Under the pieces are notes generated by a model that saw only the letters and a list, made by a program, of their open reading frames with translations, was not told the origin of the DNA and did not search any database. From JAIRQX01 sp031556255 (GTDB taxonomy: Bacteria > Chrysiogenota > Deferribacteres > Deferribacterales > JAISNW01): a stretch of 64,000 bases of DNA. Below, in pieces: positions 32,614 to 41,580 of this stretch; position 1 is the first letter of the stretch, and every line of letters starts with the position of its first letter. The stretch covers positions 1 through 64,000 of the forward strand of contig JAVBTI010000105.1 of NCBI GenBank assembly GCA_031556255.1, in the 5' to 3' direction. The position numbers and the translations under genes were made by a program.

Positions 32614-33204
32614 ATGATTGAACAATATATTAATATCAGCGGCGACGCGGCAAAAAAATTTGATCTGCTTTATGAACTGGTTACGAACAGTCCGGTCAAC
32701 GTGACGGCAATTAAGGATAAAGAAGAGTTTTATTTAAAACATATTCTGGACAGCCTCTATTTTTTCACTAAGCATCCGCTGAAGATCAAATCCATTGCAG
32801 ATATAGGCAGTGGCGGCGGCTTTCCGGGGCTGGCGCTGGCCATTTATTTTCAGGAGTGGCATGTTACGCTGGTGGACAGCATAGGTAAAAAATGCAGTTT
32901 TCTGGAGAGTGCGGCGAAGGGCCTGGGGCTCGGCAACGTGCGTGTTGTGAACGCCCGGGCGGAAAATATGCTCCCGGCAAAATTTGATCTGGTCACCGCC
33001 CGCGGTGTGGGAAGTGTAAAAGAACTCTTGAAATATACCACACATCTGGTGCATGATAAGGGTGCTTGGTTGATGTATAAAGGGGAGCGGCTGGGCGAGG
33101 AGCTCGCCGAAGCCGGGGCAGTCCTTGGCAGGAGAGGTATAAAAAGTGAAACGATACGCGTTGAAACTCCGTTTACAAGGTCTTATCTGTACCTTCATTA
33201 TTAG
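32614..33204 (+). CDS. rsmG: 16S rRNA G527 methyltransferase RsmG (GidB)
   Basis: A 196-residue SAM-dependent enzyme that makes m7G527 in 16S rRNA; loss of it gives low-level streptomycin resistance in other species. The family features are VNVTAIKDKEEFYLKHILDSL at the N-terminus, the SAM motif IADIGSGGGFPGLALAIYF, and ARAENM. It starts five bases after mnmG. Its 3' end overlaps the next lipoprotein gene by 59 bases. parA/parB, which often follow, are not there. Confidence 0.95.
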   Translation: MIEQYINISGDAAKKFDLLYELVTNSPVNVTAIKDKEEFYLKHILDSLYFFTKHPLKIKSIADIGSGGGFPGLALAIYFQEWHVTLVDSIGKKCSFLESAAKGLGLGNVRVVNARAENMLPAKFDLVTARGVGSVKELLKYTTHLVHDKGAWLMYKGERLGEELAEAGAVLGRRGIKSETIRVETPFTRSYLYLHY

Positions 33205-34663
33205 CGCTATGTTTGTGGGCTGCGCCGGAACTACCGCCACCGCCCCGGAGAGCTATGAAGTTTTCAGCCCCCAGTATTATATTCTGAAGAAGGTTGATAA
33301 ATCCGATTATGAGAAGCTTAGAAAGCTGCAATTGTCAAAAAAACCGCAAACGGCCGCCGCGGCGGGGCTGATCCTCGGCATGTATTATCTGCGCTATGAT
33401 AACGACACGGCAAAAGCAGAGCCGTTGCTCGTGAGTAATTATAACAGCAAAGACCTTGATCCATATATGAAGCGCACCGGTGAACTGTGGCTCATGGAAC
33501 TTGCGATAGCGAAAAAGCAGGGGGCTGAGGCAAGAAGCTGGGCGGAAAAGGTTCGCCTTGTTGTAAAAGAACAATCCACTGATGAAGCGCTTCAGACATA
33601 CTGCACCGTGATGCGGATATATCCCACCAGTTCAGGGCTCGGATATTACGGCTGCGTTGAAGAACGTTTAAAAGCGGTGTCCGGCAGCGAACAGCCCCCC
33701 GTTGTGGTGGAAACAAAACCCAAAGAAGTGCTGAAAGGCACGCTGAACATACTTGTCACCAGTGCCGCCGACCCGCAGGATGTTAGCGGCGGCGTGTATT
33801 TCTACGCGAAAAAACACAACATGAACCATAAGATCCGCATGTCTAAAACATACCGCGAGGGGGACTGGGATTTCATTGTGGACATAGATAATGCTTACCT
33901 TGCCGGCCGGGGCTATTCTGTGGATTTTAAGCCGGATGTTTCCGGAATATTTGCAAATATGAAAGATTATGCCGCGCTTAATGAGTGCGGAAAAGTCCTC
34001 ATAGGCTATGGTTCAGGGCTTCGTGAACAGGCGTATGCGCTGCTGAACATCCTTAAAAGTGAAATGCCGGATAATCCGGCGCCTGCAACGTCCGCAACTC
34101 CTGCCGCCAAACCTGGGCCGATGGCCAATGAAGTTGTCGGCGCGGTTGACATAAGCGACAGCGGGGCCGCGCGCAGGATAAGGGAATATCTTGCCGACTG
34201 GGATCAGGTTCCTTATTGCGCAGTAGGTGCCGGAACGGAAGACGAACTTAATAATTTCACCCCCAGCGTCAAGCAATATATTCTCCACCCGGACAGCCAG
34301 CGGATATTTATGATAGAGACGGTGGACACCGGCAAGCACTACACAAGAGACTATTTGGCCTATTACGCCAGCACCTATCTTTTTCCTGTGATAGATCTGA
34401 GCCTGGACCCCGGTATGGATGAATTTGCTGCGGAATACAGGGATTTCTCCGGCAGGGATCTGACTTATGAAGCGCTTATGGGCTACGATATGATGCACTA
34501 TATATATATGCAGACGCCGGAAGGGAAAGATGTGGTGGAGCCATATCTCACCAATATTATAGGGTTTGATGATAACAAGGCTGTGCGTGCCGTGCGTGCG
34601 TTTTATATAAACAGCAGAGGTACTGCGGAGCCCGTCGTTATTGAAGCGGATCTTGAACAGTGA
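33146..34663 (+). CDS. LpoA-like lipoprotein (periplasmic-binding-protein fold), function unknown
   Basis: 505 residues with a lipoprotein leader (LICTFIISAMFVGCAG). Residues about 45-190 look like TPR-type helical repeats (AAAGLILGMYYLRYDNDTAK). The rest resembles a type 1 periplasmic-binding fold, especially DPGMDEFAAEYRDFSGRDLTY and YEALMGYDMMHYIYM near residue 450, as in LpoA-type activators of penicillin-binding proteins and in branched-chain amino-acid receptors. GTG 33146 is supported by GGAGAGG eight bases upstream; this places the start inside rsmG, so the two are translationally coupled. Role in peptidoglycan synthesis is inference from fold and lipidation only. Confidence 0.6.
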   Translation: MKRYALKLRLQGLICTFIISAMFVGCAGTTATAPESYEVFSPQYYILKKVDKSDYEKLRKLQLSKKPQTAAAAGLILGMYYLRYDNDTAKAEPLLVSNYNSKDLDPYMKRTGELWLMELAIAKKQGAEARSWAEKVRLVVKEQSTDEALQTYCTVMRIYPTSSGLGYYGCVEERLKAVSGSEQPPVVVETKPKEVLKGTLNILVTSAADPQDVSGGVYFYAKKHNMNHKIRMSKTYREGDWDFIVDIDNAYLAGRGYSVDFKPDVSGIFANMKDYAALNECGKVLIGYGSGLREQAYALLNILKSEMPDNPAPATSATPAAKPGPMANEVVGAVDISDSGAARRIREYLADWDQVPYCAVGAGTEDELNNFTPSVKQYILHPDSQRIFMIETVDTGKHYTRDYLAYYASTYLFPVIDLSLDPGMDEFAAEYRDFSGRDLTYEALMGYDMMHYIYMQTPEGKDVVEPYLTNIIGFDDNKAVRAVRAFYINSRGTAEPVVIEADLEQ

Positions 34664-34727
34664 TTTAATTGCATATTTAGAAGTGATGTGCTATTGTGTC
34701 CGCTCAAAAACAAAAATGGAGAAAGTT

Positions 34728-35141
34728 ATGGAAAGAACATTCGGAATCGTCAAGCCTGACGCAGTTGCAGCGGGGAACATGGGAAAAATCCTGGATATTA
34801 TAGAAGCGAACGGGTTCAAAGTTGCCGGGCTCAAAAAGATACATATGAGCAAAAAAACCGCCCAGCAATTTTATGCGGTTCATAAAGAACGTCCGTTTTA
34901 TGATGACCTGACCACCTTTATGAGTTCGAACCCATGTGTCGTTATGGTGTTGGAAAAGGAGAACGCGATTAAAGCGTGGAGGGATCTCATGGGGGCGACA
35001 AACCCTGCTGCGGCCGCTGAAGGTACGCTCCGCAAACAATTTGGAAAGTCTATAGACCATAACGCGGTGCATGGATCCGATGCGCCGGAGACCGCAGCGC
35101 AGGAAGTGGCGTTCTTCTTTGCCGGAATGGAATTAGTGTAA
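34728..35141 (+). CDS. ndk: Nucleoside diphosphate kinase
   Basis: A 137-residue enzyme that transfers the gamma phosphate of ATP to other nucleoside diphosphates through a phosphohistidine. The start is placed at ATG 34728, six bases after GGAG, giving MERTFGIVKPDAV, the normal family start; the upstream in-frame codons lack this support. The active histidine is H115 in HNAVHGSDAPETA. Nothing is unusual in length or motifs. Confidence 0.95.
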   Translation: MERTFGIVKPDAVAAGNMGKILDIIEANGFKVAGLKKIHMSKKTAQQFYAVHKERPFYDDLTTFMSSNPCVVMVLEKENAIKAWRDLMGATNPAAAAEGTLRKQFGKSIDHNAVHGSDAPETAAQEVAFFFAGMELV

Positions 35142-35148
35142 ACATTTT

Positions 35149-36519
35149 ATGGAATACTTCAGCACGCGCGGACAGGTATCTGGTTTAAAATTTCAGGATG
35201 CAGTTATGATGGGCATGGCGGAGGACGGCGGCCTGCTGCTTCCGTCGAAATGTCCGCAGATCGACCTTACGAAAGCGCGGAGTATGAAATATTCCGAACT
35301 TGCTTTTGAGATTATAAAGCATTTTACAGACGATATTCCCGCCGCGGAACTAAAAGGCATCATCGAAAAAAGCTACAAAACGTTTGAAAATCCGGAAGTG
35401 GTGCCGGTGGTGAAAACTGCCGGGTGCTACCTCGCGGAACTTTTCCACGGGCCGACCTTCGCTTTTAAAGACATTGCTCTTCAGCTTCTGGGGAACCTGT
35501 TCGAATATATACTTACGAAAAGCGGCAAAGAATTGAATATCCTGGGCGCGACGAGCGGCGACACGGGCAGTGCCGCGATATACGGCGTGCGGGGAAAGAA
35601 AAATATCCGCATTGTCATTCTGTATCCTCAGGGGCGGGTCAGCCCCATACAGGAGATGCAGATGACCTCTGTTGCTGACGGCAATGTACATACATTTGCA
35701 GTTAAAGGAACCTTTGACGATTGCCAGAACCTCGTAAAATCGATGTTCGCCGATCTTGAATTTAAGCAAAAATACAGTCTGGGCGCGGTCAACTCCATAA
35801 ACTGGGCACGTATAATGGCGCAGATAGTCTATTATTTCCATACCTATCTTCAACTGCCTGAGGGGAAAGCCGTAAACTTTGTGGTGCCCACCGGCAATTT
35901 CGGTAATATCTTCGCCGGGTACTGCGCTAAAATGATGGGGCTGAATATAGACAAACTTGTGCTCGCCACTAATTCCAACGATATTCTGCACCGGTTTATC
36001 TCAAAAGGCGATTACAGCCTGAAAGACGTGGTTCCTACACACAGCCCTTCTATGGATATTCAGATTTCATCAAACCTGGAACGCTATCTATACTATCTGT
36101 ACGGCTCGTCCGGTGCACTCAATAAAGCAATGGCCACACTGAAAAGTGAGAAAAAGATCCCCTTTACCGCGGAAGAAATAAAGCGCGTGCAGTCGGAGTT
36201 CCTTTCATACGCAGTGGACAATGCCGCTACCGAGGAGGCTATCGCCCGCCTGTATCAGAAAAGCGGCTATGTAATGGATCCCCACACAGCCTGCGGCGTG
36301 GAGGCAGCGTACCGCCTGAACCTCGATCCTGAAAGTACTTTAGTTCTTGCGACCGCCCATCCGGCTAAATTTCCTGATGTTATTAATAAAGTGCTGGGTT
36401 TCTATCCGACCGAGCCGGCCGGCATAGCAAAGCTGCACGATATGACGATGCGCGCCACCCCGGTTTCCGGCGACCCGGATACGGTTCGCAAGGCGCTGGT
36501 GGCTGCAATACAAGCCTGA
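35149..36519 (+). CDS. thrC: Threonine synthase
   Basis: A 456-residue PLP enzyme that converts O-phosphohomoserine to threonine. The PLP lysine is K107 in HGPTFAFKDIALQLLG. The phosphate loop GATSGDTGSAAIYGVRG and the central NFVVPTGNFGNIFAGY are typical of the longer (E. coli-like, class II) type. It begins seven bases after ndk and overlaps queA by one base (TGATG), so ndk-thrC-queA are probably one transcript. Confidence 0.95.
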   Translation: MEYFSTRGQVSGLKFQDAVMMGMAEDGGLLLPSKCPQIDLTKARSMKYSELAFEIIKHFTDDIPAAELKGIIEKSYKTFENPEVVPVVKTAGCYLAELFHGPTFAFKDIALQLLGNLFEYILTKSGKELNILGATSGDTGSAAIYGVRGKKNIRIVILYPQGRVSPIQEMQMTSVADGNVHTFAVKGTFDDCQNLVKSMFADLEFKQKYSLGAVNSINWARIMAQIVYYFHTYLQLPEGKAVNFVVPTGNFGNIFAGYCAKMMGLNIDKLVLATNSNDILHRFISKGDYSLKDVVPTHSPSMDIQISSNLERYLYYLYGSSGALNKAMATLKSEKKIPFTAEEIKRVQSEFLSYAVDNAATEEAIARLYQKSGYVMDPHTACGVEAAYRLNLDPESTLVLATAHPAKFPDVINKVLGFYPTEPAGIAKLHDMTMRATPVSGDPDTVRKALVAAIQA

Positions 36520-37541
36520 TGCTGGACGACATATCTTTTTACGATTACTTTCTGCCGGATGAGCTAATTGCCCAGTATCCTCCTGAAAAAAGGGGGGCTT
36601 CCAGACTGCTTGTGGCTGAAAAAACTACAGGCTCGCTGGAAGACCATATTTTTCCTGATATTTTAAATCTTCTGGACGAGAAATTTTTTTTGGTTATGAA
36701 TGACACCCGAGTTGTGCCGGCGCGGCTTCCCGCTGTGAAAACCACCGGCGGCAGGGCGGAAGTTTTCTATCTGCGTGGCTTAGGGGATCATAGCTTTTTA
36801 GCGCTGGTGAAAGGAAAACACCGGACGAACGATAAACTTTTTGTGGCGGACAATGTTAGTATCACGCTGGAAGGGCAGGACGGCGAAGGCAGTTGGTTCG
36901 TTTCATCGGATATGGATGTTGAAACCCTCCTGAACAGTTACGGCAAAATACCCTTGCCTCCGTATATAGCCCGTGCGGCCGATGAGAATGATGCGGAGCG
37001 CTATCAGACGGTTTACGCGAAATACTCCGGGTCAGTCGCTGCTCCTACTGCGGGATTGCATTTCACAGATGAGCTTTTAGACGCTCTGGAGAAAAATGGT
37101 GTTCCCTCAGTGAGGGTGACGCTGCATGTGGGAATAGGGACTTTCCGCCCGATCAAGACGGACAGCCTGTCGGCGCATAAAATGCACAGTGAATATTATC
37201 ATATCAGCGGTGATGCGGCGGCACGAATCAATGGATACAAGCGGGCAGGACGGAAGCTGATCGCTGTGGGGACGACGACCGTTCGTACATTGGAATCTGC
37301 GGCAGACAGCACCGGAATGATCCACCCGGGGGATGGTGAGTCGGATTTATTTATCCGTCCGGGGTATAAATTCAAAGCCGTTGACGGTATAATCACCAAC
37401 TTCCACCTGCCCAAATCCAGTCTTCTTGTGCTGGTGAGCGCCCTTCTTGGGTATGAAAACACCAAAAAAGCCTATGAGTACGCTGTGGCGCAGAGGTATC
37501 GCTTTTTCAGCTATGGCGATGCTATGATGATCCGGCAGTAA
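36519..37541 (+). CDS. queA: S-adenosylmethionine:tRNA ribosyltransferase-isomerase QueA
   Basis: A 340-residue enzyme that transfers and isomerises the ribose of SAM onto preQ1 at tRNA position 34, making epoxyqueuosine. Family motifs are YDYFLPDELIAQYPPEKRGASRLLV at the N-terminus, MNDTRVVPARL, YAKYSGSVAAPTAGLHFT, and the end YRFFSYGDAMMI. It overlaps thrC by one base. No other queuosine genes are in the window. Confidence 0.97.
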   Translation: MLDDISFYDYFLPDELIAQYPPEKRGASRLLVAEKTTGSLEDHIFPDILNLLDEKFFLVMNDTRVVPARLPAVKTTGGRAEVFYLRGLGDHSFLALVKGKHRTNDKLFVADNVSITLEGQDGEGSWFVSSDMDVETLLNSYGKIPLPPYIARAADENDAERYQTVYAKYSGSVAAPTAGLHFTDELLDALEKNGVPSVRVTLHVGIGTFRPIKTDSLSAHKMHSEYYHISGDAAARINGYKRAGRKLIAVGTTTVRTLESAADSTGMIHPGDGESDLFIRPGYKFKAVDGIITNFHLPKSSLLVLVSALLGYENTKKAYEYAVAQRYRFFSYGDAMMIRQ

Positions 37542-37630
37542 CAGGTTTCATATCCGTAATTCTTTTTTACTTACCTTTTTGCAAATTCTAATTATACTAT
37601 TAAATAAATAAAATTGCCGCGGAGGGTTGT

Positions 37631-38551
37631 ATGGACAGGCGTACTTATCTGAAATGGCAGGGGGCGATGTTTCTTACAGCCGCTGTGGACGGCCCTGGTG
37701 CTGTTTTTACTCAGGACAAACAGGTGGAAGTACTTCCTGACATCGCTGTAGCCAAGGGCAGTCCCGCGACAGCCACTCGTGCAGCCGTCAACGCCATCGG
37801 CGGTATGAGACGGTTCGTCAAACCAGGCCAGAAGGTGGTCATCAAACCGAACATGAGCTTCGCCCAAGGGCCGAACTCGGCTACCAACACCCATCCTGAA
37901 GTGGTGCGGGAAGTGCTTATCATGTGTAAAGAGGCAAGGGCAGGCCGTATCCGTGTGCTGGACCATTCCCTCCAAAATGCCGAGCAATCTCTTGAAAGAT
38001 CAGGGATACGCGATGCCTGCAACAGCATAGAAAAAAATATATGCCACCATCTTATGGAGGAGAGCTTTTACGCCCGGGCTGCCATCCCTAATGGGGCCGA
38101 GATGAAAAGCAATCTTTTTATGAAAGATGTGCTGGATGCGGATGTGATAATAGCTGTTCCGGTGGCTAAGAGCCACAGCGGGGCGGGATGTAGCCTGTCG
38201 CTAAAAGGGCAGATGGGGCTGATTTACGACCGACGGATCATGCATTCCCGCTATAATCTGGCGGCGGCTATTGTTGACCTCAATACATTCATAAAGCCTC
38301 ACCTTGCTGTGATTGACGCTACGAGGGTACTTACAACAAACGGCCCCAGCGGCCCCGGCAAAGTGATCGCGCCGGGGGAGGTTATTGCTTCCGCCGATGC
38401 TGTGGCGGCTGACGCTTTTGTTGTCTCTTCTTACGAATGGTACGGTCAGAAGGTGAAGCCGGAGCAGGCCGCATACCTTCGTATCGCCGATGAGCGGGGG
38501 CTCGGCAGGATCGATATCACCAACCTGAACTGTAAGCGGGTCACGGCATAA
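37631..38551 (+). CDS. DUF362 domain protein
   Basis: 306 residues, DUF362 family. Biochemical function is unknown; members often accompany ferredoxins and carry cysteine clusters, but this one has only scattered cysteines. Typical segments are VKPGQKVVIKPNMSFAQGPNSATNTHPEVVREV and VAKSHSGAGCSLSLKGQMGL. The N-terminus MDRRTYLKWQGAMFLTAA resembles a weak twin-arginine leader, so it may act outside the cytoplasm with the neighbour. SD GCGGAGG precedes ATG. The next gene starts directly after its stop codon. Confidence 0.8.
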   Translation: MDRRTYLKWQGAMFLTAAVDGPGAVFTQDKQVEVLPDIAVAKGSPATATRAAVNAIGGMRRFVKPGQKVVIKPNMSFAQGPNSATNTHPEVVREVLIMCKEARAGRIRVLDHSLQNAEQSLERSGIRDACNSIEKNICHHLMEESFYARAAIPNGAEMKSNLFMKDVLDADVIIAVPVAKSHSGAGCSLSLKGQMGLIYDRRIMHSRYNLAAAIVDLNTFIKPHLAVIDATRVLTTNGPSGPGKVIAPGEVIASADAVAADAFVVSSYEWYGQKVKPEQAAYLRIADERGLGRIDITNLNCKRVTA

Positions 38552-40249
38552 ATGGCCGCCGCCAAAAGAAGCTTGCGGAACCGCGCCAACCTGCTGAGAC
38601 GCATAATTCAGGGCGCAGTGTTTTTTCTGCTCACCATTTTTCTGTGGTTCATGCCTCGGCTTCAAATGGGGGATATTTTCGTGCAGTTCGACCCGCTGGC
38701 GTCAGTGCTGATGCCTCTTGCCGCGCGGAATTTCCTGCCGGAGATGCTGCCGGGGTTGATTGCGGTTGTTTCCGCCTTCTTTTTCGGACGGATTTTTTGT
38801 GGCTATCTTTGTCCCATGGGTACGACCATAGATATGGCGGGTGCGGCGTTGCGGAAAGCTGCGAAGCCGGAGAGGAAAAATCTTCCCGTGCGGCTGCATC
38901 ATTTGAAATACGTCCTGCTCGCATTTGTATTGGGCGCGGCGTTACTCGGGGTGAACCTATTTTTCTGGCTGGCGCCATTGCCGCTGATAGCCCGGTTTTA
39001 CGGAACTCTGGTCCAACCGTTTACGACGCTTATAGGCAATAAGTCCGTTGCAGTGGGACAGCCCGTTCTCGCTATGATGAACGCGGGTGAACTGGAATAT
39101 CTGCAGATCGCTGTCCGCAGATTCGACGGCATATATTTCGTACTGTTTTTTTTCGGGGTTATTTTTCTGCTGGAGCTTGTGCGGCCACGGTTCTGGTGCC
39201 GGTATCTCTGCCCTGCGGGGGCGCTTCTGGGGTTATGTTCGCGGGCACCGCTCTGGCGGAGGAGGGTCAATAAATGTACCCAATGCGGCACCTGCGCTAA
39301 GAAGTGTCCCACCGGGGCGATAGCGCCGGAAGGGGAGCCTGCTGCTCACGGAGAATGCCTGGCCTGCCGGACCTGCGTGGGTGCTTGTCCTGAGATGGGG
39401 GTGATTTTTGCTTTTAGAGGTAAAAAATCCCCCGCTTTCAGAGAAGAGTTGCCGTCGCGGCGGGCGTTCATGCTGGCGGCAGGGAGCGGTGCCGGGCTTG
39501 CTACCCTGGAATTCCTGGATTTGCGCACTTTCACAGGTTCGGGAAAAAAAGGATTTATATATCCGCTGTCCTTTGTCCGCCCTCCGGGAGCGCTGCCGGA
39601 AAGCGAATTCCTGGTCAGATGTTTGCGGTGCGGGCTGTGTATGAGGATATGTCTTACAAACGGACTGCAGCCCGCTACCTCCGCGAGAGGCACAAACTTA
39701 GGCGGTGAGTTTAGCCCGGTGCTTGCGGCAAGACATGGTCCGTGCGAACCGGATTGCAACCTGTGCGGAGTGGTTTGCCCCAGCGGCGCCATACGAGGGT
39801 TGACGCTGAATGAAAAACGCTGGGCAAAGATAGGCACCTCTGTGGTGACGCCGGGGCGGTGCATTGCGTGGAATAACAGCAAAAGCTGCGTGGTCTGCCA
39901 GGAGGTCTGCCCGTACGGTGCCGTGAAAATAGTGCCAAGGGAGCAGGCGGCAGCGCTGACCACGGGTATAGCCGGCTTGCAAATAACGGGAGGTTATCCT
40001 GTACCTGTGGTTAACGCGGAAAAATGTTTCGGCTGCGGCTACTGTGAGCAGCACTGTCCTGTGGAGATCCCGGCAATAGTATCGGAACCGCTGAACGCGC
40101 TGCGTATTTCGGAAGGATCGTATGAAGCGGCCGGGAAGGAGAGGGGGCTGCAACTCGAGGTTGTGGATAAATCTGCCAGAGCGCCGGAAGACCTGTTTCC
40201 CATGGATGAGTTGCCTGAGGGCACCCTTCCTCCGGGATTTACGGATTAA
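38552..40249 (+). CDS. NapH/NapG-like membrane polyferredoxin fusion
   Basis: 565 residues. The N-terminal part (about 1-235) has four to five membrane helices with FCGYLCPMG and WCRYLCPAG cytoplasmic motifs, as in NapH/NosR/CcoG proteins. Two [4Fe-4S] motifs follow (CTQCGTCAKKCP and CLACRTCVGACP). At about residue 308 comes SRRAFMLAAGSGAG, resembling the twin-arginine start of a NapG/MauM-type protein. The remainder has the NapG-like clusters CLRCGLCMRIC, CNLCGVVCP, CVVCQEVCP and CFGCGYCEQHCP. This looks like a fusion of NapH- and NapG-type subunits, which would pass quinol electrons to a periplasmic acceptor. It pairs with the DUF362 gene; the acceptor is unknown. Confidence 0.85.
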   Translation: MAAAKRSLRNRANLLRRIIQGAVFFLLTIFLWFMPRLQMGDIFVQFDPLASVLMPLAARNFLPEMLPGLIAVVSAFFFGRIFCGYLCPMGTTIDMAGAALRKAAKPERKNLPVRLHHLKYVLLAFVLGAALLGVNLFFWLAPLPLIARFYGTLVQPFTTLIGNKSVAVGQPVLAMMNAGELEYLQIAVRRFDGIYFVLFFFGVIFLLELVRPRFWCRYLCPAGALLGLCSRAPLWRRRVNKCTQCGTCAKKCPTGAIAPEGEPAAHGECLACRTCVGACPEMGVIFAFRGKKSPAFREELPSRRAFMLAAGSGAGLATLEFLDLRTFTGSGKKGFIYPLSFVRPPGALPESEFLVRCLRCGLCMRICLTNGLQPATSARGTNLGGEFSPVLAARHGPCEPDCNLCGVVCPSGAIRGLTLNEKRWAKIGTSVVTPGRCIAWNNSKSCVVCQEVCPYGAVKIVPREQAAALTTGIAGLQITGGYPVPVVNAEKCFGCGYCEQHCPVEIPAIVSEPLNALRISEGSYEAAGKERGLQLEVVDKSARAPEDLFPMDELPEGTLPPGFTD

Positions 40250-40845
40250 ATATCTTTTTCAAGTAAAGGTCTGATGAGCAGGCAGGCCCAGGCGTCTGTG
40301 GCGGCATAACGTAATTGAGCCTCGGTAAGATTGGGACGTGCCCAGTTTGTTTTCTGGGCCGATTTTACTATTCTCTGGTGCAGGTAACGCGCAGAAAGCA
40401 TCCGCAGGCTTGATTTCTGGTGCCCTTTGGCCCTGGCTATCTCACTTAAATCAACCATTGATTTCGGCGTGAAAGTCTTTTCCATCTTCATTTTACGGAT
40501 ATCGTCCTTTATACCCACCCCTATTTTTTCGACGGGGGACTCAAGAAAGCTGACCAGGCTGTCGTTAAAAGTGATGGAACGGATCCTGATGATAAAAGCC
40601 TCAGCAGGTGTGGCAAGCTGAATGAGTGAGATGGGATAGTTTTGCCCTTTGGTGAATGAGGGGCGGCTTTCCGTGTCGAAACCGACGCACGGTTCACTCC
40701 GCAAGCGATCCAGAGCCCTGTCCAGTTCAGCAGGGGTGGAGATCAGGTGGATTGGCCCCCTGAAGGTCAGCACAGGCAGATTGTTGATATATTCGGGGGT
40801 TAGCGTCGAGATTTCCGGCGCTGTTTCGCAGTTATTGTTCTCCAA
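40246..40845 (-). CDS. 3'-5' exonuclease (RNase D-like, DEDDy)
   Basis: A 199-residue protein consisting of the exonuclease domain alone, without the HRDC domains of RNase D. Metal-binding residues: D57 and E59 in VGFDTESRP, an Asp in VGVGIKDDIRKM, and Y and D in YAATDAWACL. It probably trims structured RNA or DNA 3' ends. It converges on the NapH/G-like gene with a four-base overlap of stop codons, and lies just downstream of csrA on the same strand. Confidence 0.9.
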   Translation of the reverse strand: MENNNCETAPEISTLTPEYINNLPVLTFRGPIHLISTPAELDRALDRLRSEPCVGFDTESRPSFTKGQNYPISLIQLATPAEAFIIRIRSITFNDSLVSFLESPVEKIGVGIKDDIRKMKMEKTFTPKSMVDLSEIARAKGHQKSSLRMLSARYLHQRIVKSAQKTNWARPNLTEAQLRYAATDAWACLLIRPLLEKDI

Positions 40846-40857
40846 GATTGAAAGACC

Positions 40858-41103
40858 CTACTGATCGCCTTTGTTTTTGTTATAAAATTCAAAAAGCGAC
40901 ACTACTTTATTTTTATCCGCCATAGGCGCCGCGAGCAGGTTTTCGTTCTTGATCATCTCAAAAACCTCTTTGCGGTGTACGGATATCTCTTTTGGCGCCT
41001 CTATGCCGAGCTTCACGACCCGGTTTGTAACATCGATAATCTTGACTTCGATACTCTCGCCGACCATGATACTCTCATTTATTTTACGGGATAATATAAG
41101 CAT
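40858..41103 (-). CDS. csrA: Carbon storage regulator / translational regulator CsrA
   Basis: An 81-residue RNA-binding dimer that binds GGA-containing leaders to block or promote translation. The sequence MLILSRKINESIMVGESIEVKI and IEAPKEISVHRKEVFEMI is the standard core. The C-terminus is about 15-20 residues longer than in E. coli CsrA. It follows fliW by three bases; FliW antagonises CsrA in organisms with this pair and couples flagellin level to its translation. No flagellin gene is present here, but flgM has GGA motifs in its leader. Confidence 0.97.
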   Translation of the reverse strand: MLILSRKINESIMVGESIEVKIIDVTNRVVKLGIEAPKEISVHRKEVFEMIKNENLLAAPMADKNKVVSLFEFYNKNKGDQ

Positions 41104-41106
41104 ATG

Positions 41107-41553
41107 TCAACCTTTGTCCGGAAAAAGTTGCGCGCGTATGTCCCAGTTTTCGTCTTCCAGGACGGTCTGCTTGGCGAGTTTTCGTTCGAAGTTGACAATA
41201 ATGGGCGCGCGCAGGTTGGCTGTCGCTTTCTGCGGATTGTCGGGGATGACGACTATACAGAATAGTTTCAGTTCTGTAAGTTCATTGACACCCAGCACTT
41301 TAAGCTCACGCTTATTTATTTTAGGCTTGTAATCTTTGAAAAAAGGTTCAGGCTCAATTAAGATAAAGCAGACTGCCGGATCTTCAACCGCCTGGAGCCA
41401 CAAGAACGGGAAATAATCGCTGTTGGAAATGATCAGGTAATCATTCAGTTCTGCAAACCCTAAAAGGGGCGAGGTCAGGGTGATTAGATCATCTTCGCTG
41501 TAGTTGACCTTTCCAAGTTTTGGGGAAAGAATTTCCAGGTTTTTATCAGCCAT
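41107..41553 (-). CDS. fliW: Flagellar assembly factor FliW
   Basis: A 148-residue protein that binds flagellin and, when free, binds and inhibits CsrA. Typical segments are SPLLGFAELNDYLII, FPFLWLQAVEDPAVCFIL and LKLFCIVVIPDNPQKATANLRAPIIVN. An SD (GAAGGAG) precedes ATG. It lies between flgL and csrA, the usual neighbourhood of this gene. Confidence 0.96.
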   Translation of the reverse strand: MADKNLEILSPKLGKVNYSEDDLITLTSPLLGFAELNDYLIISNSDYFPFLWLQAVEDPAVCFILIEPEPFFKDYKPKINKRELKVLGVNELTELKLFCIVVIPDNPQKATANLRAPIIVNFERKLAKQTVLEDENWDIRAQLFPDKG

Positions 41554-41580
41554 TCAAACATGCTCCTTCTCTGCGCTCTG

